From assembly GCF_958295425.1 (NCBI RefSeq), contig NC_081146.1, positions 4,526,041 through 4,590,040 of the forward strand: a DNA stretch of 64,000 nt. The letters run 5' to 3'. Both the position numbers and the translations under genes were made by a program. The stretch is from Solea solea (lineage: Eukaryota > Chordata > Actinopteri > Pleuronectiformes > Soleidae). The notes beneath the pieces are model-generated. The model had not been told where the DNA came from. It ran no database searches and worked only from the letters and a program-made list of their open reading frames with translations. Of this stretch, positions 48,089-58,300 are shown piece by piece (within the stretch, counting starts at the first letter, position 1; the number at the start of each line of letters is the position of its first letter).

Positions 48089-49216
48089 TCATTGCACAGG
48101 ACTCTGTAGTGTGCGGTGTAGAGGAGGGGTCTCTGCTTGGGAATATACGTCCTCCATGTTCGGGTGCGGGACCCCCACTGGTGTCATTCTTTTCTCTTTT
48201 TGTCTTCTGTTACAAAACCAAACACGGACAACCTCTTTTTCCAAATGCAGAGTGCCGGCTAAAGTGCTGATTTCATGAGCAGATGGCTTTGGGCATTTTA
48301 AGAAATGATTCTCCAGCGCCCCTTTCACCCCCACTTCAATGGAGGTCCTCTTCTTTCGTTTCCTGCCCTGCGCAGCAATCTTGTCCAAATTGGTGGGACT
48401 GCCGGTGTTTGAGTCTGTCTCCTCCAGCCACTTGTTTAGGAGCGGCTTAAGTTTGCACATGTTCTTGAAGCTGAGCTGCAGCGCCTCAAACCTGCAGATA
48501 GTGGTCTGAGAAAAGACGTTTCCATACAGCGTGCCCAAGGCCAAGCCCACGTCCGCCTGCGTAAAGCCCAGTTTGATCCGCCGCTGCTTGAACTGTTTGG
48601 CGAACTGCTCCAGGTCGTCGGACGAGGGTGCGTCCTCGTCCGAGTGGTCCTGGTGGTGACTGAACGCCTGCTGGGGAGACTCCATCTGGTTGTCGTGGCT
48701 GCCCGAGTCGTCATGGAGCGGGTCCCGCATGCCATGGTGCAGAGTGCCGGGCTGCGGACTCAGCATCGCGTTCAGGTTTGTGTACCCGGGCTGGGAGTAG
48801 ACCAGCGACTGGTGGCTGTTGGATGCTGGGGACAGCGGAGACAAGTGGTGCGTCGTGGCGGGCGCCCACGAACCATGGTGACCGCTCTGCGTCTGCTGGT
48901 GCACCAGGTGAGATCTGTGGTGGAAGCCGCTGCTCAGGTCCTCCCGGCTCGTCTGCACGCTGGCTTTGTGCTCCTGCTGTGCGATGTGGGTGCCGCTGGA
49001 CCAGTCGGTGTTGGAGGTGGGCAGCCACTGGTGGTGGGTCAGGCTCATCGGGTGCCCCGTGTTGGTGGCCGCGAGCCCTTGCAAATACTCGTGGTGCATC
49101 ATTTTCTGCACCTCTCTGTAGGTCGTCCCCTGGTGCATCCTATCCGAGTCCGGATGCATGAGCGGGTTGGACGGTAAAGAGTTATTCCTCGGAATATACT
49201 GAGCTGTTGTCGCCAT
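48089..49216 (-). CDS. pou3f1: POU3F1 (Oct-6/SCIP), class III POU-homeodomain transcription factor
   Basis: A single-exon gene, as usual for POU3F genes, of 375 aa. The N-terminus [20 protein letters not shown] and the segment [20 protein letters not shown] are characteristic of fish POU3F1. The His/Ser/Gln-rich transactivation region spans about 80-190. The POU-specific domain runs from about 196 ([19 protein letters not shown]) to 269. The linker contains [12 protein letters not shown]. The homeodomain spans about 284-343, beginning [11 protein letters not shown] and ending [16 protein letters not shown], with the POU-type cysteine at 335 in the recognition helix. The C-terminus is [14 protein letters not shown]. 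The family binds octamer sites and controls neural and Schwann cell differentiation. The start has a good context (gagccATGG). The long Ala/Gly/His tracts of the 451-aa human protein are absent. Adjacency to utp11 matches mammals and separates it from pou3f2/pou3f3. Helix 2 of the homeodomain reads [10 protein letters not shown], unlike the more usual I(T)xLADSLQL. The coding region is GC-rich compared with its surroundings. Confidence 0.96.
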   Translation of the reverse strand: MATTAQYIPRNNSLPSNPLMHPDSDRMHQGTTYREVQKMMHHEYLQGLAATNTGHPMSLTHHQWLPTSNTDWSSGTHIAQQEHKASVQTSREDLSSGFHHRSHLVHQQTQSGHHGSWAPATTHHLSPLSPASNSHQSLVYSQPGYTNLNAMLSPQPGTLHHGMRDPLHDDSGSHDNQMESPQQAFSHHQDHSDEDAPSSDDLEQFAKQFKQRRIKLGFTQADVGLALGTLYGNVFSQTTICRFEALQLSFKNMCKLKPLLNKWLEETDSNTGSPTNLDKIAAQGRKRKKRTSIEVGVKGALENHFLKCPKPSAHEISTLAGTLHLEKEVVRVWFCNRRQKEKRMTPVGVPHPNMEDVYSQAETPPLHRTLQSPVQ

Positions 49217-49480
49217 GGCTCCTACTTGGAAAACTGACGAGCACTTCGGAGGTCTTCAGGCTTTAGAGCCAAAACGCAACAACCTGCTCTGGGAGGTCTT
49301 GGTAGAGGAGCGAGGACACGCCTCCCCTCCGCTTGTATTGGCTCTTCTCCGATTCAAGCCCACTGGGGACACATTCAATAGGCGCAGGGTTTCAGCGCAC
49401 GGTACAGCGCATTTTTCACACAGGATGAATAGAGCTCCGATCTTACATATGTTAGAGAAAAAAGAAAAAAAAACATATGT
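49217..49480 (-). promoter_or_regulatory. pou3f1: pou3f1 5' UTR and proximal promoter
   Basis: The minus strand has a CCAAT box (complement of attgg, 49337-49341) about 120 bp before the start codon. GC-rich agggg-type sequence lies near 49321-49331. No clear TATA box is visible. The transcription start cannot be placed exactly. Confidence 0.45.
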
Positions 49481-49613
49481 TCTATTTATTAAATGTCCCT
49501 TTGAGTTTTTAAAATGACCCCTCTCTTTTTGTACACCTGCTCTTCATTGATAACTCCTGCGCTCTCGTGCGTGTCTGTGTTTTTTTTCCTACAAACCCCA
49601 GTTTTCTCCGAGG

Positions 49614-49614
<1 letters not shown>

Positions 49615-49653
<39 letters not shown>
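49615..49653. repeat. (AGC)13 trinucleotide repeat upstream of pou3f1
   Basis: A pure 39-bp AGC/GCT array about 0.4 kb upstream of the pou3f1 start codon. It lies in the region between pou3f1 and the possible divergent transcript. Confidence 0.95.
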
Positions 49654-49654
<1 letters not shown>

Positions 49655-49737
49655 GGGTTTGATTAGGTTTCCCTCAGTTTGGATCAGTTGTTTTGCAAAT
49701 AACCACGTGGGGGAGTATGGAGATCTTTACTCCCGTC

Positions 49738-49804
49738 ACACACACACACGCGCGCGCGCGCTCACTCACACACTCTCTCTCTCACACACACACACTCACT
49801 CACA

Positions 49805-49851
<47 letters not shown>

Positions 49852-49853
49852 GC
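49738..49853. repeat. Compound (CA)n/(CG)n/(CT)n microsatellite
   Basis: CA, CG and CTCA patches lead into a (CA)n tract at about 49807-49845. Alternating purine-pyrimidine CG/CA DNA of this kind can adopt Z-form. Reading frames through it are artefacts. Confidence 0.9.
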
Positions 49854-50636
49854 ACCGTCAATAATTGGTCACTGATGATTATAGCGCTGCTCGTTTTAAA
49901 TAGATTATATTTGCGCGATGATGACGCTGTAGCCTCCCGCTCAAAGAGAGAGAGAGGGGGGGGGGGAGAGAGAGAGGCGTGGAGGTAAGTCAATAAATAA
50001 ATAAATAAATAAATAAATAAGCTGCGTGCGTGTAAATTGTAAATGCGTGACAAACCTGAAAGCAGACCCCCTTTCTGCTCAATTTCAAAGCCTCCGCGTG
50101 TGTGTAATTTATTTGTATTGTCTCGGTAATTTTCAATGTTCTATTATCATCATCATCATCATCATCATCAGCGCCCACCTAGTTATGATAGGGCAGGACG
50201 CGCCCGCGCTTTCTCTCTCTCTCTCACACACACACACGCACGCACGCACACACACACACTGACAATCTTCGACACACACTCATATAGATGTTATCGAGGT
50301 TTTACCTGATAATAATCATTTAGTCTATAATTCATTAGAAACAATCACATCTTCACGTGACACCTTGTCCTCACTGATTTTCCCCTCCAGCGTTTGAAAT
50401 TTGGATTTTACGAATTAAATACTAATAATAACAAAAATAATAATAATAATAAACTCATATTCCTATTTCTGAGCAGCAACTTGGAGAGAGAGAGAGAGAG
50501 AAACCTTCCTCACTCTATACCTCACTCTACCTCACTCTCCCGGTTGATCTGATTATTTTTCCCTTCACGTTTTGTCCCAATAGCAAATTACCAATTCTAT
50601 GAATTGCAAAGCAGCCTCAGAGACGCTGAGGGGGAT

Positions 50637-50705
<69 letters not shown>
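50637..50705. repeat. (GA)n then (GT)n compound microsatellite
   Basis: GA repeat to about 50673, then pure GT to 50705 and a G-run. Other simple tracts in this upstream region are (AAAT)n near 49991-50020, (ATC)n near 50143-50170, (GT)n near 51055-51080 and (ATG)n near 51080-51100. Confidence 0.9.
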
Positions 50706-50706
<1 letters not shown>

Positions 50707-51100
50707 GGGGGGGTGCGAAGATTGAAAAGGATCTTTGCAAACACAATCACGTTCTTAAATGGAAATGCGGGGCTTTAAACAAATCTTACATCTCTCCTCT
50801 TCCATTCGCCTAAAAACTCCGCAATCAGGCGCATGTTCCAGGAGAGGAAGGATTTCAATAATTTACCTGAAAGCAATGCTTTGCCGTTTTTATCTGTGTC
50901 GCGTGTTTGTTTGTTTGTTTATTTATGTGTTTGTTGTCATCTTCCCCCTGCACTGAGGAAACTGTTTGTTTTCTCTCTGTGTTTACAGGATGAAGCAGCT
51001 CCAGTGCTCGGGACTAAACACTCGACTACAAAGTAAGGTGTCTCTCATTTCTGCGTGTGTGTGTGTGTGTATGTGTGTGTATGATGATGATGATGATGAT

Positions 51101-53173
51101 GTCGGGGGTCACAGGTGTTCGTCATCATCTCTTGAAAGGCGTGGTTTTTTTTTTAAATCCACGCATTATTTACGCATTTCTTTGGCGAAATCCTTCCTAG
51201 TTGTGCGCCTGTGTTTTCAGGGAATTTTTATTGCAATGTCCCTTTACTGGTTCAACGCAACACATCCTGTAAAGAAGTTTAGATTTTTATTTTCACTGAG
51301 TTGCAGAGAAAGTAACAAACTGCGTGATTAAAGTGATTGGTTTTAACGCGGAGTTGAGAGGATTTTTGTAGAATTAAATGTTTTATTTTTGTATAAAAAT
51401 CTAAATAAAATAAACAAACAATGTAAGACAATGATGGACAATGCAGCTCTAACGCAGGTCGTTAATGTGAAATCGCAGCAAAGACATTTTTGTTTATTGT
51501 CAGAGTGTTAAACTCCTGGGAGACCTCAGTGGCTGCGTGTCACAGCTCCGTGTAACTCTCACATAATGAAGATGCGTTACAGCCATTCACTCATTCTTGT
51601 CTCCCAGTCTATAAAAAGCAGTGGTCTCTCTCTGCAACACAGACCCAGTCTTGTGCTTCCTCATGCCAGTGAGGAGGAGCCGCCGCTGCTGCTGCCGCTG
51701 CTGCTGCTGCTGCTGGAAACAGAAGGAGATCAAGATGCTTTAAGCCCCTTTCTGTGAAGTGAATATGTGGCCTTGTGTGCGCTGAGGTGCATTTTTGCCA
51801 GGACGCTCTAGGTTTCCATGGTGCGCGCGAAGAAAGAAATCACACAGAAGTTGTCTGGTGACTGACACAAGCCGCACAGAAGAGCGGCTGCAAAACACGC
51901 AGCAGATATGATGGATTTATGAAAGTATGAGTCGCAGAGATGAGTGTCGAGGAAGTTGCGTGACCTCTTTCCACCAGAATTAAGAGTGTTCTTTGTGCCG
52001 CACTGGAAACACTGTCCTCTGATTTATTCTTCACTTTCACTGACAGCTTCTTTCCAGTGACACTGTGAGCACGAGCCAGACAGTAGTCACTGAAAACTAC
52101 AATAGTTTAAAGTATAAACTTTAGTTGACCAAACAAAGTTTAACTGAACTTATTATTAGGTGTATTTTTTATTATTATTATTTTGTTTTTATCATCTCTA
52201 ATTTTCGGATCAGTGGCGTGCACAGACATTTCAGGGGCAAAATATTTGCATATTTATGTGTCTCGATAACCACACACTCCTGCAGATGTTAAACAGGCCT
52301 ACTTAACGTGTAAAATTGTTAGTTTGTTTTGGTTTTTGTTCTTTTAAAAACTGCTGCCTCAAAGAATTGAGAGCCCAAATCTTATTTTGGGGCATGATTA
52401 CACACTTTTAATTAAACATTTAAGCTATAAAAACAAATAAAAACAGCAAAATAAATAAATGTTTGAGTTAATATGCAACTAATGTGCAGGAGTTAGTGTC
52501 AGGATTCAAATAATAAGTTTATCTGTCTTTAAGTTTTGCAATAACATGACATAAAATGCACAGAAGGGAAATTATAAATTGTGCTATTAATCAGAATTTA
52601 AATGAAGCACATCACTATTTCAAATGTGCTATCACATTCCAGTGCAGGTTATTTTAGTCCTCATTCTAAGGCTAATAAAATCATAAATATGCAAATGTTA
52701 AATAATAATAATTAAAAAAAAAAAGTAGAATCACATTTTAAGTTACAGAGGCACCTGAAATAACTCTCACTAAACCAGCTTCAGATTGGATGTTAAACAC
52801 ACGTCTTCCTCAATTCCAGGGGGAACATTTACACCTGCCACAAGCTATGTTTAGATTTGGAAATCCATGTGATGAACACCCCCCACACCCCCACCCCAAC
52901 TATAGTACAGTGAGTAGAATAATATTCACCAACTCACTTAGTCAGATAATTATATTTCATTTGCACGTGGTTATCTTTCTTTTCTTTTCTTTTTTTGACA
53001 GACATGCGTAATAGCCACTAAATATGCAACTGCAAAAGAAGAAGAAAAATAAAATAGCTCAGACATTTTTTCAAGACCAACTTGTCCACTGCAGGTAACT
53101 TTTTTCCCCCCACTTTCGTTTTTGGCTAATGAACTTGAGCTTTTCTGCCAGAATCCCCAAGAGAATGCAAAGG

Positions 53174-53174
<1 letters not shown>
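51101..53174. other. Upstream intergenic region, nothing strong recognised
   Basis: A (CTG)-rich patch lies near 51680-51715. AT-rich sequence follows, with octamers at 52244-52251 and 52689-52696. No gene is seen. Confidence 0.35.

Positions 53175-53212
<38 letters not shown>
53175..53212. repeat. (GT)19 microsatellite
   Basis: A pure GT tract adjacent to the candidate enhancer at 53245. Confidence 0.9.
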
Positions 53213-53214
<2 letters not shown>

Positions 53215-53244
53215 TGAGGGGGGGTTCTTGTGGTAAAAGGTGCG

Positions 53245-53345
53245 ACTTTCTTCCTCTATCTCGCGGCTAATTAGGCGGGGTCTGAATACACCAGAATGAA
53301 TATTCATGAAAAGGCACCGGCACGCAATTAGTAGTAGAGAGAGTT
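53245..53345. promoter_or_regulatory. Candidate enhancer with palindromic POU-dimer-like site
   Basis: A 100-bp island contains ctaattag (53267-53274, palindromic), the perfect 12-bp palindrome ATGAATATTCAT (53296-53307) and gcaattagtag near 53324. The 12-mer has the ATGnATATnCAT architecture of the MORE element bound by POU homodimers (ATGCATATGCAT). It lies 4.1 kb upstream of pou3f1, so autoregulation is possible. Confidence 0.45.
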
Positions 53346-53796
53346 CCCAACTTCAATCCCCAAACAACGCAGCCTGCAGAGGAACGTGGTGCTGGTCCCT
53401 GCTCTGCTCCTTGTGTCTCTGCTTCTGCTTAACAACTCTTTGAACCCAAACCTTAAAACCCGTCAGTCTCCTGCTGCTTTTTTTTTCAAATAAAACACAA
53501 TAAGTGATAAGTTCATTTCATCTCCAAGTGTCATTGTTGGGAATAACAGCTTACCGAGTCCGTATCAGTTGAGGTTTAGGGTTCTTTAAAGGCATTTTAT
53601 CCTGTGGTTGTTATGTTATTTATGTGTAAAAAAATAAAAGAATAAAAAAAAAAAATACTAATTTGAAATTTCAACATCTTTAAATTCGGTTCTGAAAAGA
53701 TTTCACTGAAGTGACTGTATTTCTGCGACCTTGGCCTTGTTTGGACTGTTGTTTTTCCAGCTTTCCTACAGATTATTATGTGAAATAATAGTGTGG

Positions 53797-53797
<1 letters not shown>

Positions 53798-53851
<54 letters not shown>

Positions 53852-53853
53852 AA
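53798..53853. repeat. (GAAA)14 microsatellite
   Basis: A pure tetranucleotide purine tract of 56 bp. Confidence 0.95.
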
Positions 53854-53943
53854 CTTCTCAGGAGAATCTTTACAGATGCTGTAAACCAAGTGAGAAATAG
53901 ACTAACTTTCCCATTCAAACTGTTTTATATACAACCAGCTGAG

Positions 53944-53957
53944 TCGCCCCCTGGTGG
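53944..53957 (-). promoter_or_regulatory. CTCF consensus site, reverse
   Basis: The minus strand reads CCACCAGGGGGCGA, a full match to the CTCF core. It lies 4.7 kb upstream of the pou3f1 start and faces the forward sites at 44448 and 13532. Confidence 0.6.
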
Positions 53958-55106
53958 TTAACTGCTACTTTCACCTTACTTCTTACTCTTTACTTTACAA
54001 ACTGGAAGATTACGTCCATTTTTGTCTATGGTTATTATCAAAAGAACACACATGTCCAATTTGCTCACTTGCACAACAGTATGGATTGATGGACAGTATG
54101 ATCTCAGTCTGTGAGGTTTTACAGAAACTGACTCCACAACCTGCACAGGCTCCCGTAGCCCTAATGATGCATATCATGTAACAACACACAATTTAATAAG
54201 CATTGCACCTCACTAGTTCCAAATCCTCTGAATAGCCAGTGGCTTCTGGTGCACACATCTGCTCCCATCCCTTAAATCCACCTTCTACCTGTCTTGGCGG
54301 TTGTGTGTGTCATGCCGGTGTGAGCCCTTAGCCCGTGTGGCTGGCTGTCTGTCCGCCTGTCCGTCTGCCTGCCGAGGACCCACAATCCTCCGCTTTGAAT
54401 TCAAGGTGATTCTTATCCCCGACCCCCTCCTGGCCCTGCACGTTTGCCTCTTGCCTCCGTAAAGACGTGTTTATGTATGTATGTATGTGCAGAGGAGAAC
54501 ATGGGGAGGTTTTTCCAAGGGTTTGGAGGGGGGGGGGGGAGATAAGCAGAGGAATTTGAGGCCAGTGAATATGGATGGGGTCCCTGCTTTAAGAGAGCAC
54601 CGCTGATAGAGAGGTAAACAGCTCCTGGCCAGAAGAGGCAAAGGGGGTGGGGGGTTGATGCATGCGCTGGCATACATTTGAGACTAAACTGTCTCTCCCT
54701 CTCTCTCTCTCTCTCTCGCTCTCTCTCTCTCACCCCCCTCATTCATTCTCTCTCCATCTCCAGGACTCATCTATCTCTAGTCGTTATTCTGTTGGAACAT
54801 TGTTGATGTTTTGCTTCTGGACAATCTCCTGGGTTTGGACGATGAGGTTCTATTATCAAACCACAGTGACGGAGAGCGTCTTCAAAACTGATTTTCAAAG
54901 CTCACAAGTTTTCGGTCTTTCACTGCTGAGCCTGCATTTTTGTTTTAAGGACAGTGAACTCAGTGCAGGTTAGAGCTGATAGGTGGCGTTGTTCTCCTGC
55001 CTGTTGTACTCGTACTATTATTGACCTCAGAACTCACACTTATGACCCTCTCTCCTCTCTCTCTCTCTCTCCCTCCCTCTGTCCCTCTCCTCTGGACTCC
55101 TCACAG
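53958..55106. other. Upstream intergenic region
   Basis: No gene is seen. A (TATG)n patch lies near 54473-54488, a G-run at 54529-54539 and (CT)n at about 54693-54732. Confidence 0.35.
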
Positions 55107-55274
55107 ATCCTGTGAGGCCGAGCGACTCGCCAACATGAAGACCACAACCCGACTGGTCCACAGCAGGAGTGAGCAACGTGTGTGTATGTGAGCGCGCAAA
55201 CATGGTGTCTGATGTGAAAAGTAACTCCGCTGTAACTCCATTACAGCATCTGCACCCTGTGTGTGTGTGTGTGT

Positions 55275-55420
55275 GCTTGTACTCGACGAGCAGTCCTCAT
55301 GGAGAACAAAACCTGGTTCTAAAGAGAACAGAACCCACTTTCTGAGGAAAGACTGGTCTTAGGCATTATTTGGCTATGATTAAGGTTAGTGATAATGCTT
55401 TGTTTAGGCTGGAGAAATGT
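55275..55420. repeat. Dispersed fish repeat fragment, second copy
   Basis: Reverse-complement counterpart of 38690-38850, as described there. No gene is involved. Confidence 0.5.
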
Positions 55421-55699
55421 GTTTGATGCAGAGACTGAGAGAAACCTGTTCAAACCTGGTGTTCATTTCCTTCCTGAGTTTCTATAAATCATGTCTTTAT
55501 AGAGTCTGACTGAGTCCATGAGTCAGAGGGAGGAACAATAGAGTCAAGAGATTCAAAATGAAAATGACACGAAATAATATTTGACATTTTAAATCATGTG
55601 GTGATCAGTGTTCATATTGCACAAACAAATCAATGTGTGGGTGCTGATGATTTGGAAAGATAAACTTCAGCTGAGGAGACTCTGGTCTCTGGTGCGTCC

Positions 55700-55835
55700 T
55701 GAGGACAGAGTCTGCTCATGCAGCTCAGGATTGTGACCACATGTGTCCTCAAGCCATCTCTCAATGTGGTTTTGGTCACAAACTGTACATGATCAGATCA
55801 CTTAGGACAGATGTTGATACCAGGTCTGAACAGGA
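55700..55835. mobile_element. MITE fragment of the 63-kb family
   Basis: It ends ggacagatgttgataccagg then tctgaac, matching the right terminal repeat of the element at 63053-63229. The left end is not recognised. Confidence 0.5.
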
Positions 55836-56399
55836 TCACTTCTGCAACTTGTTTTTTGGTGGGTTTTTACAAACCCGTCAGTAGCTTAAAAACCTTCAGT
55901 CTTAGCTTAACGGCTGATTAAAGAAAACTCCTCTTCATTCATCCATGTGAGTTTGGAGATTTCACCTGTTTCACAATGCTGCGTTGCACAACTCTCATTA
56001 TTCTAAATGGATTTCACTTTGACTTGTTTTAAAGTATGTTTGCAGCGTTTAAGGCCGTCATTGATGATTGAGTGATGGAATGTGCGTAAAGGCTCCCTCT
56101 GGGCTGCAGAAGAGCAGATTTGCAGCCTGATATTAATACTGCTGCAGAATTAAAAGGCTGATAAAGTAAACTTCATAAGGAGAAGAGGATCCTTTTTTGC
56201 ATTCAGCTTGTTTAAAGTATTTGTTTTGTGCTACAGGTAAAACCCTCTTGAGCCCTGAATTTTCTTTGGGGCAGCTGCTCAGTTTTATCACACTTGATTG
56301 CTCTCTTGGCCACGACACAACACAGCTTCTCCTGCTCTCTCTCTCACACACACACACACACACATTTACACACACTGCCAGACACACACACTCCAGAGA
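55836..56399. other. Intergenic, nothing recognised
   Basis: Unremarkable sequence with a short (CA)n near 56345-56365. There is no gene. Confidence 0.35.
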
Positions 56400-56580
56400 A
56401 CTTCCACACTAAGGCCCCACCGCAAAGTTATTAATGAGCTGTTTAATTTTAATTAGATAGTAATTCATGTTAATGCCTGCTTAATGGAGCCAAATAATTC
56501 CCCTCGGTCACTTGGGGTCTTTATGCTTCGTTTACCAGTCCCTGCAGTTATTCTCTGGCTTTTGTTTTTATATTACACTT
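56400..56580. promoter_or_regulatory. Candidate enhancer, dense homeodomain cores
   Basis: Between 56427 and 56500 there are about eight TAAT/ATTA cores: gttattaatgagc, gtttaattttaattag, tagtaattcatgttaatgcc, gcttaatgg and caaataattcc. Complex sequence follows to 56560. It is bounded by microsatellites and lies about 7.2 kb upstream of pou3f1. Confidence 0.45.
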
Positions 56581-56771
56581 CCAAGTCTTCAAGCAGTGAG
56601 TGAATTATGAAACAGTAAAAACAGGAAACATATGGGATGAATGAAGCATGTAAGTGTGTGTGTGTGTGTGTGTGTGTGTGGGGAAAAACAAGTGTATCAG
56701 TGTGCGTCAGTGAGAGTGGAAGCATGTTTCCACATGTTTTTGTCTGTGTTTATTTTTCATTTTTGTCCATG

Positions 56772-56805
<34 letters not shown>

Positions 56806-58079
56806 CTGGTCCTAATGCACAGGCCACTACAGTAAATGCCTTAAGTCAGAGCAAAGAAAAGGTCAAACTCAGTGTTGAACACTAAGCAGGGTTAACCCCT
56901 CAGGTTGAAGAACAGGTACAGAGACACTTGTAAGAGGGAGGTTGTGACCTTTTCCTTCAGGCCTGGCCTCCTGTTACATGTGAGGAGTGACCACAGCAGC
57001 TCTGACCGCCGTGTGTGTGTGTGTGTGTGTGTGTGTGAGTGTAGGGGTCACTGCTGTTAAGTCTGTCTCAGGCCTGTCTGGGTGCCTCGGCTCTGACGGA
57101 GCACTAAGCTGAGTGGCTGAATTGAGTTAGTGGCTACAGACAGGCTTTTAATTGCTGATTGACCAGTCTGAGTGCTTCCTGGGCTGGGGTCATTGCAGAG
57201 AGCAGGCAGACAGGTCCCCAGGCCCCAGCAGCAATTTTAGCCCCCCCACACACACACCTAGAGTAGGGATGAGGTGGAGAGGTGCTTATAGGACACGGCG
57301 AGGTTGGCTGGATAAGACTTGTAAAAAGTTGAGGAAATGTGTTTTGCTTTATTCGTCCTGACGTGGAGTTTTGATCTTGGGATTTAGTGATTGAAGCAAA
57401 TACACGAACGCACAGCGGCGACGGCGTTAGAGCGGCAGCAGACTTACAGCTCCACAGATTAGCAAGTTCAGTGTTTACTCCTCAACCCAAATCTCAGCTC
57501 CTTCATCTGTTTGACAATTACACATTTACTTTGTACCACTTCCATCCACATCTTTGCCCCCTCACTCCCCTCCCTCTTTATCCTCCCTCTCTCGCCTTCA
57601 GCCCCCCCTTTCTTCTTTTCTGCACAGGGCCACAAAAGCCCATTCTGCTGTTTTAGCGGGTTCGCTCCTCTCTCCTCTCCTCCTCCTCTCCACCTCCTCC
57701 TCCTCCTCCCAGCTCACAGCAGGTGCCCGTCCTCGGCTAACATTTGTTATCTCTAATCCTGCAGGTTCGCCGCACAAAAAGAGCGTAGTAAACTCTCTCA
57801 GACCTAATCCCACCACTCCTTTTTTTTGATGGCGCTCACCCTCCTCTCCTCTTTTCTCCCCTTCACTATCTCTCTTTTAGGTTGCTGGGGGGAGACACTC
57901 CACTCCTCTGATTGGCACATGGCTTTTTTATCACCATGGCCTTCAATTTTGGGGGGCAGCTGTTGGTGGTGGGGGTGTCCCCCTGTTCCCTAATTTTTTT
58001 ATACCTCTAATACCAGCTCTCCTTTTCTTCTCTCTCTCCCTCTGTCTCCTTCCTTTGCCCTCTCCTCCTTCACTCTCTG
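56581..58079. other. Intergenic with microsatellites
   Basis: (GT)n lies at about 56657-56680 and 57010-57038, and (CA)n at about 56774-56802. A pyrimidine-rich stretch runs from 57540 to 57720. Several open frames here arise from simple sequence. Confidence 0.4.
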
Positions 58080-58300
58080 TATCATTTACAGTCATTTTCT
58101 GGCAATTAAAATGGAACACTGCTGCAGGATTTTCGCCTGCAGTGCAACACTACAGCGCTGATGAATAATTCTTCACCCTGCAAACTGGAAAGCTAGCCTT
58201 TCTTTCATGTCGGCCCTTTGTTGATTTACCATTAAAACTTCCTGCACCGTGCTATGAGTGGAGGGCCGGGCTCTGCGGGAGCTGGCAAAAGCAAAAAAAT
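58080..58300. promoter_or_regulatory. Candidate regulatory block
   Basis: Repeat-free sequence with ggcaattaaaatgg, a 7-bp inverted pair CTGCAGG/CCTGCAG (58122-58142), gatgaataattc, a SOX-like ctttgtt (58216-58222) and accattaaaac. Motif richness suggests constraint. Confidence 0.35.

Larger units (their letters stand above)
50989..55168 (+). ncRNA. Possible spliced transcript divergent from pou3f1
   Basis: Three sets of good splice signals line up on the strand opposite to pou3f1. These are a consensus donor GAG|GTAAGT at 49985, an exon-sized 44-bp segment at 50989-51032 bounded by tttacag and GTAAGG, and a 62-bp segment at 55107-55168 preceded by a long pyrimidine tract ending tcacag and followed by GTGAGC. 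No long open frame joins them. Divergent long non-coding RNAs are common at POU3F and other developmental genes. This is a hypothesis; the promoter and exon chain are not proven. Confidence 0.2.

Noticed and set aside
48644..49177. 177-codon open frame opposite pou3f1
   Set aside because: It is the antisense shadow of the GC-rich pou3f1 coding region.
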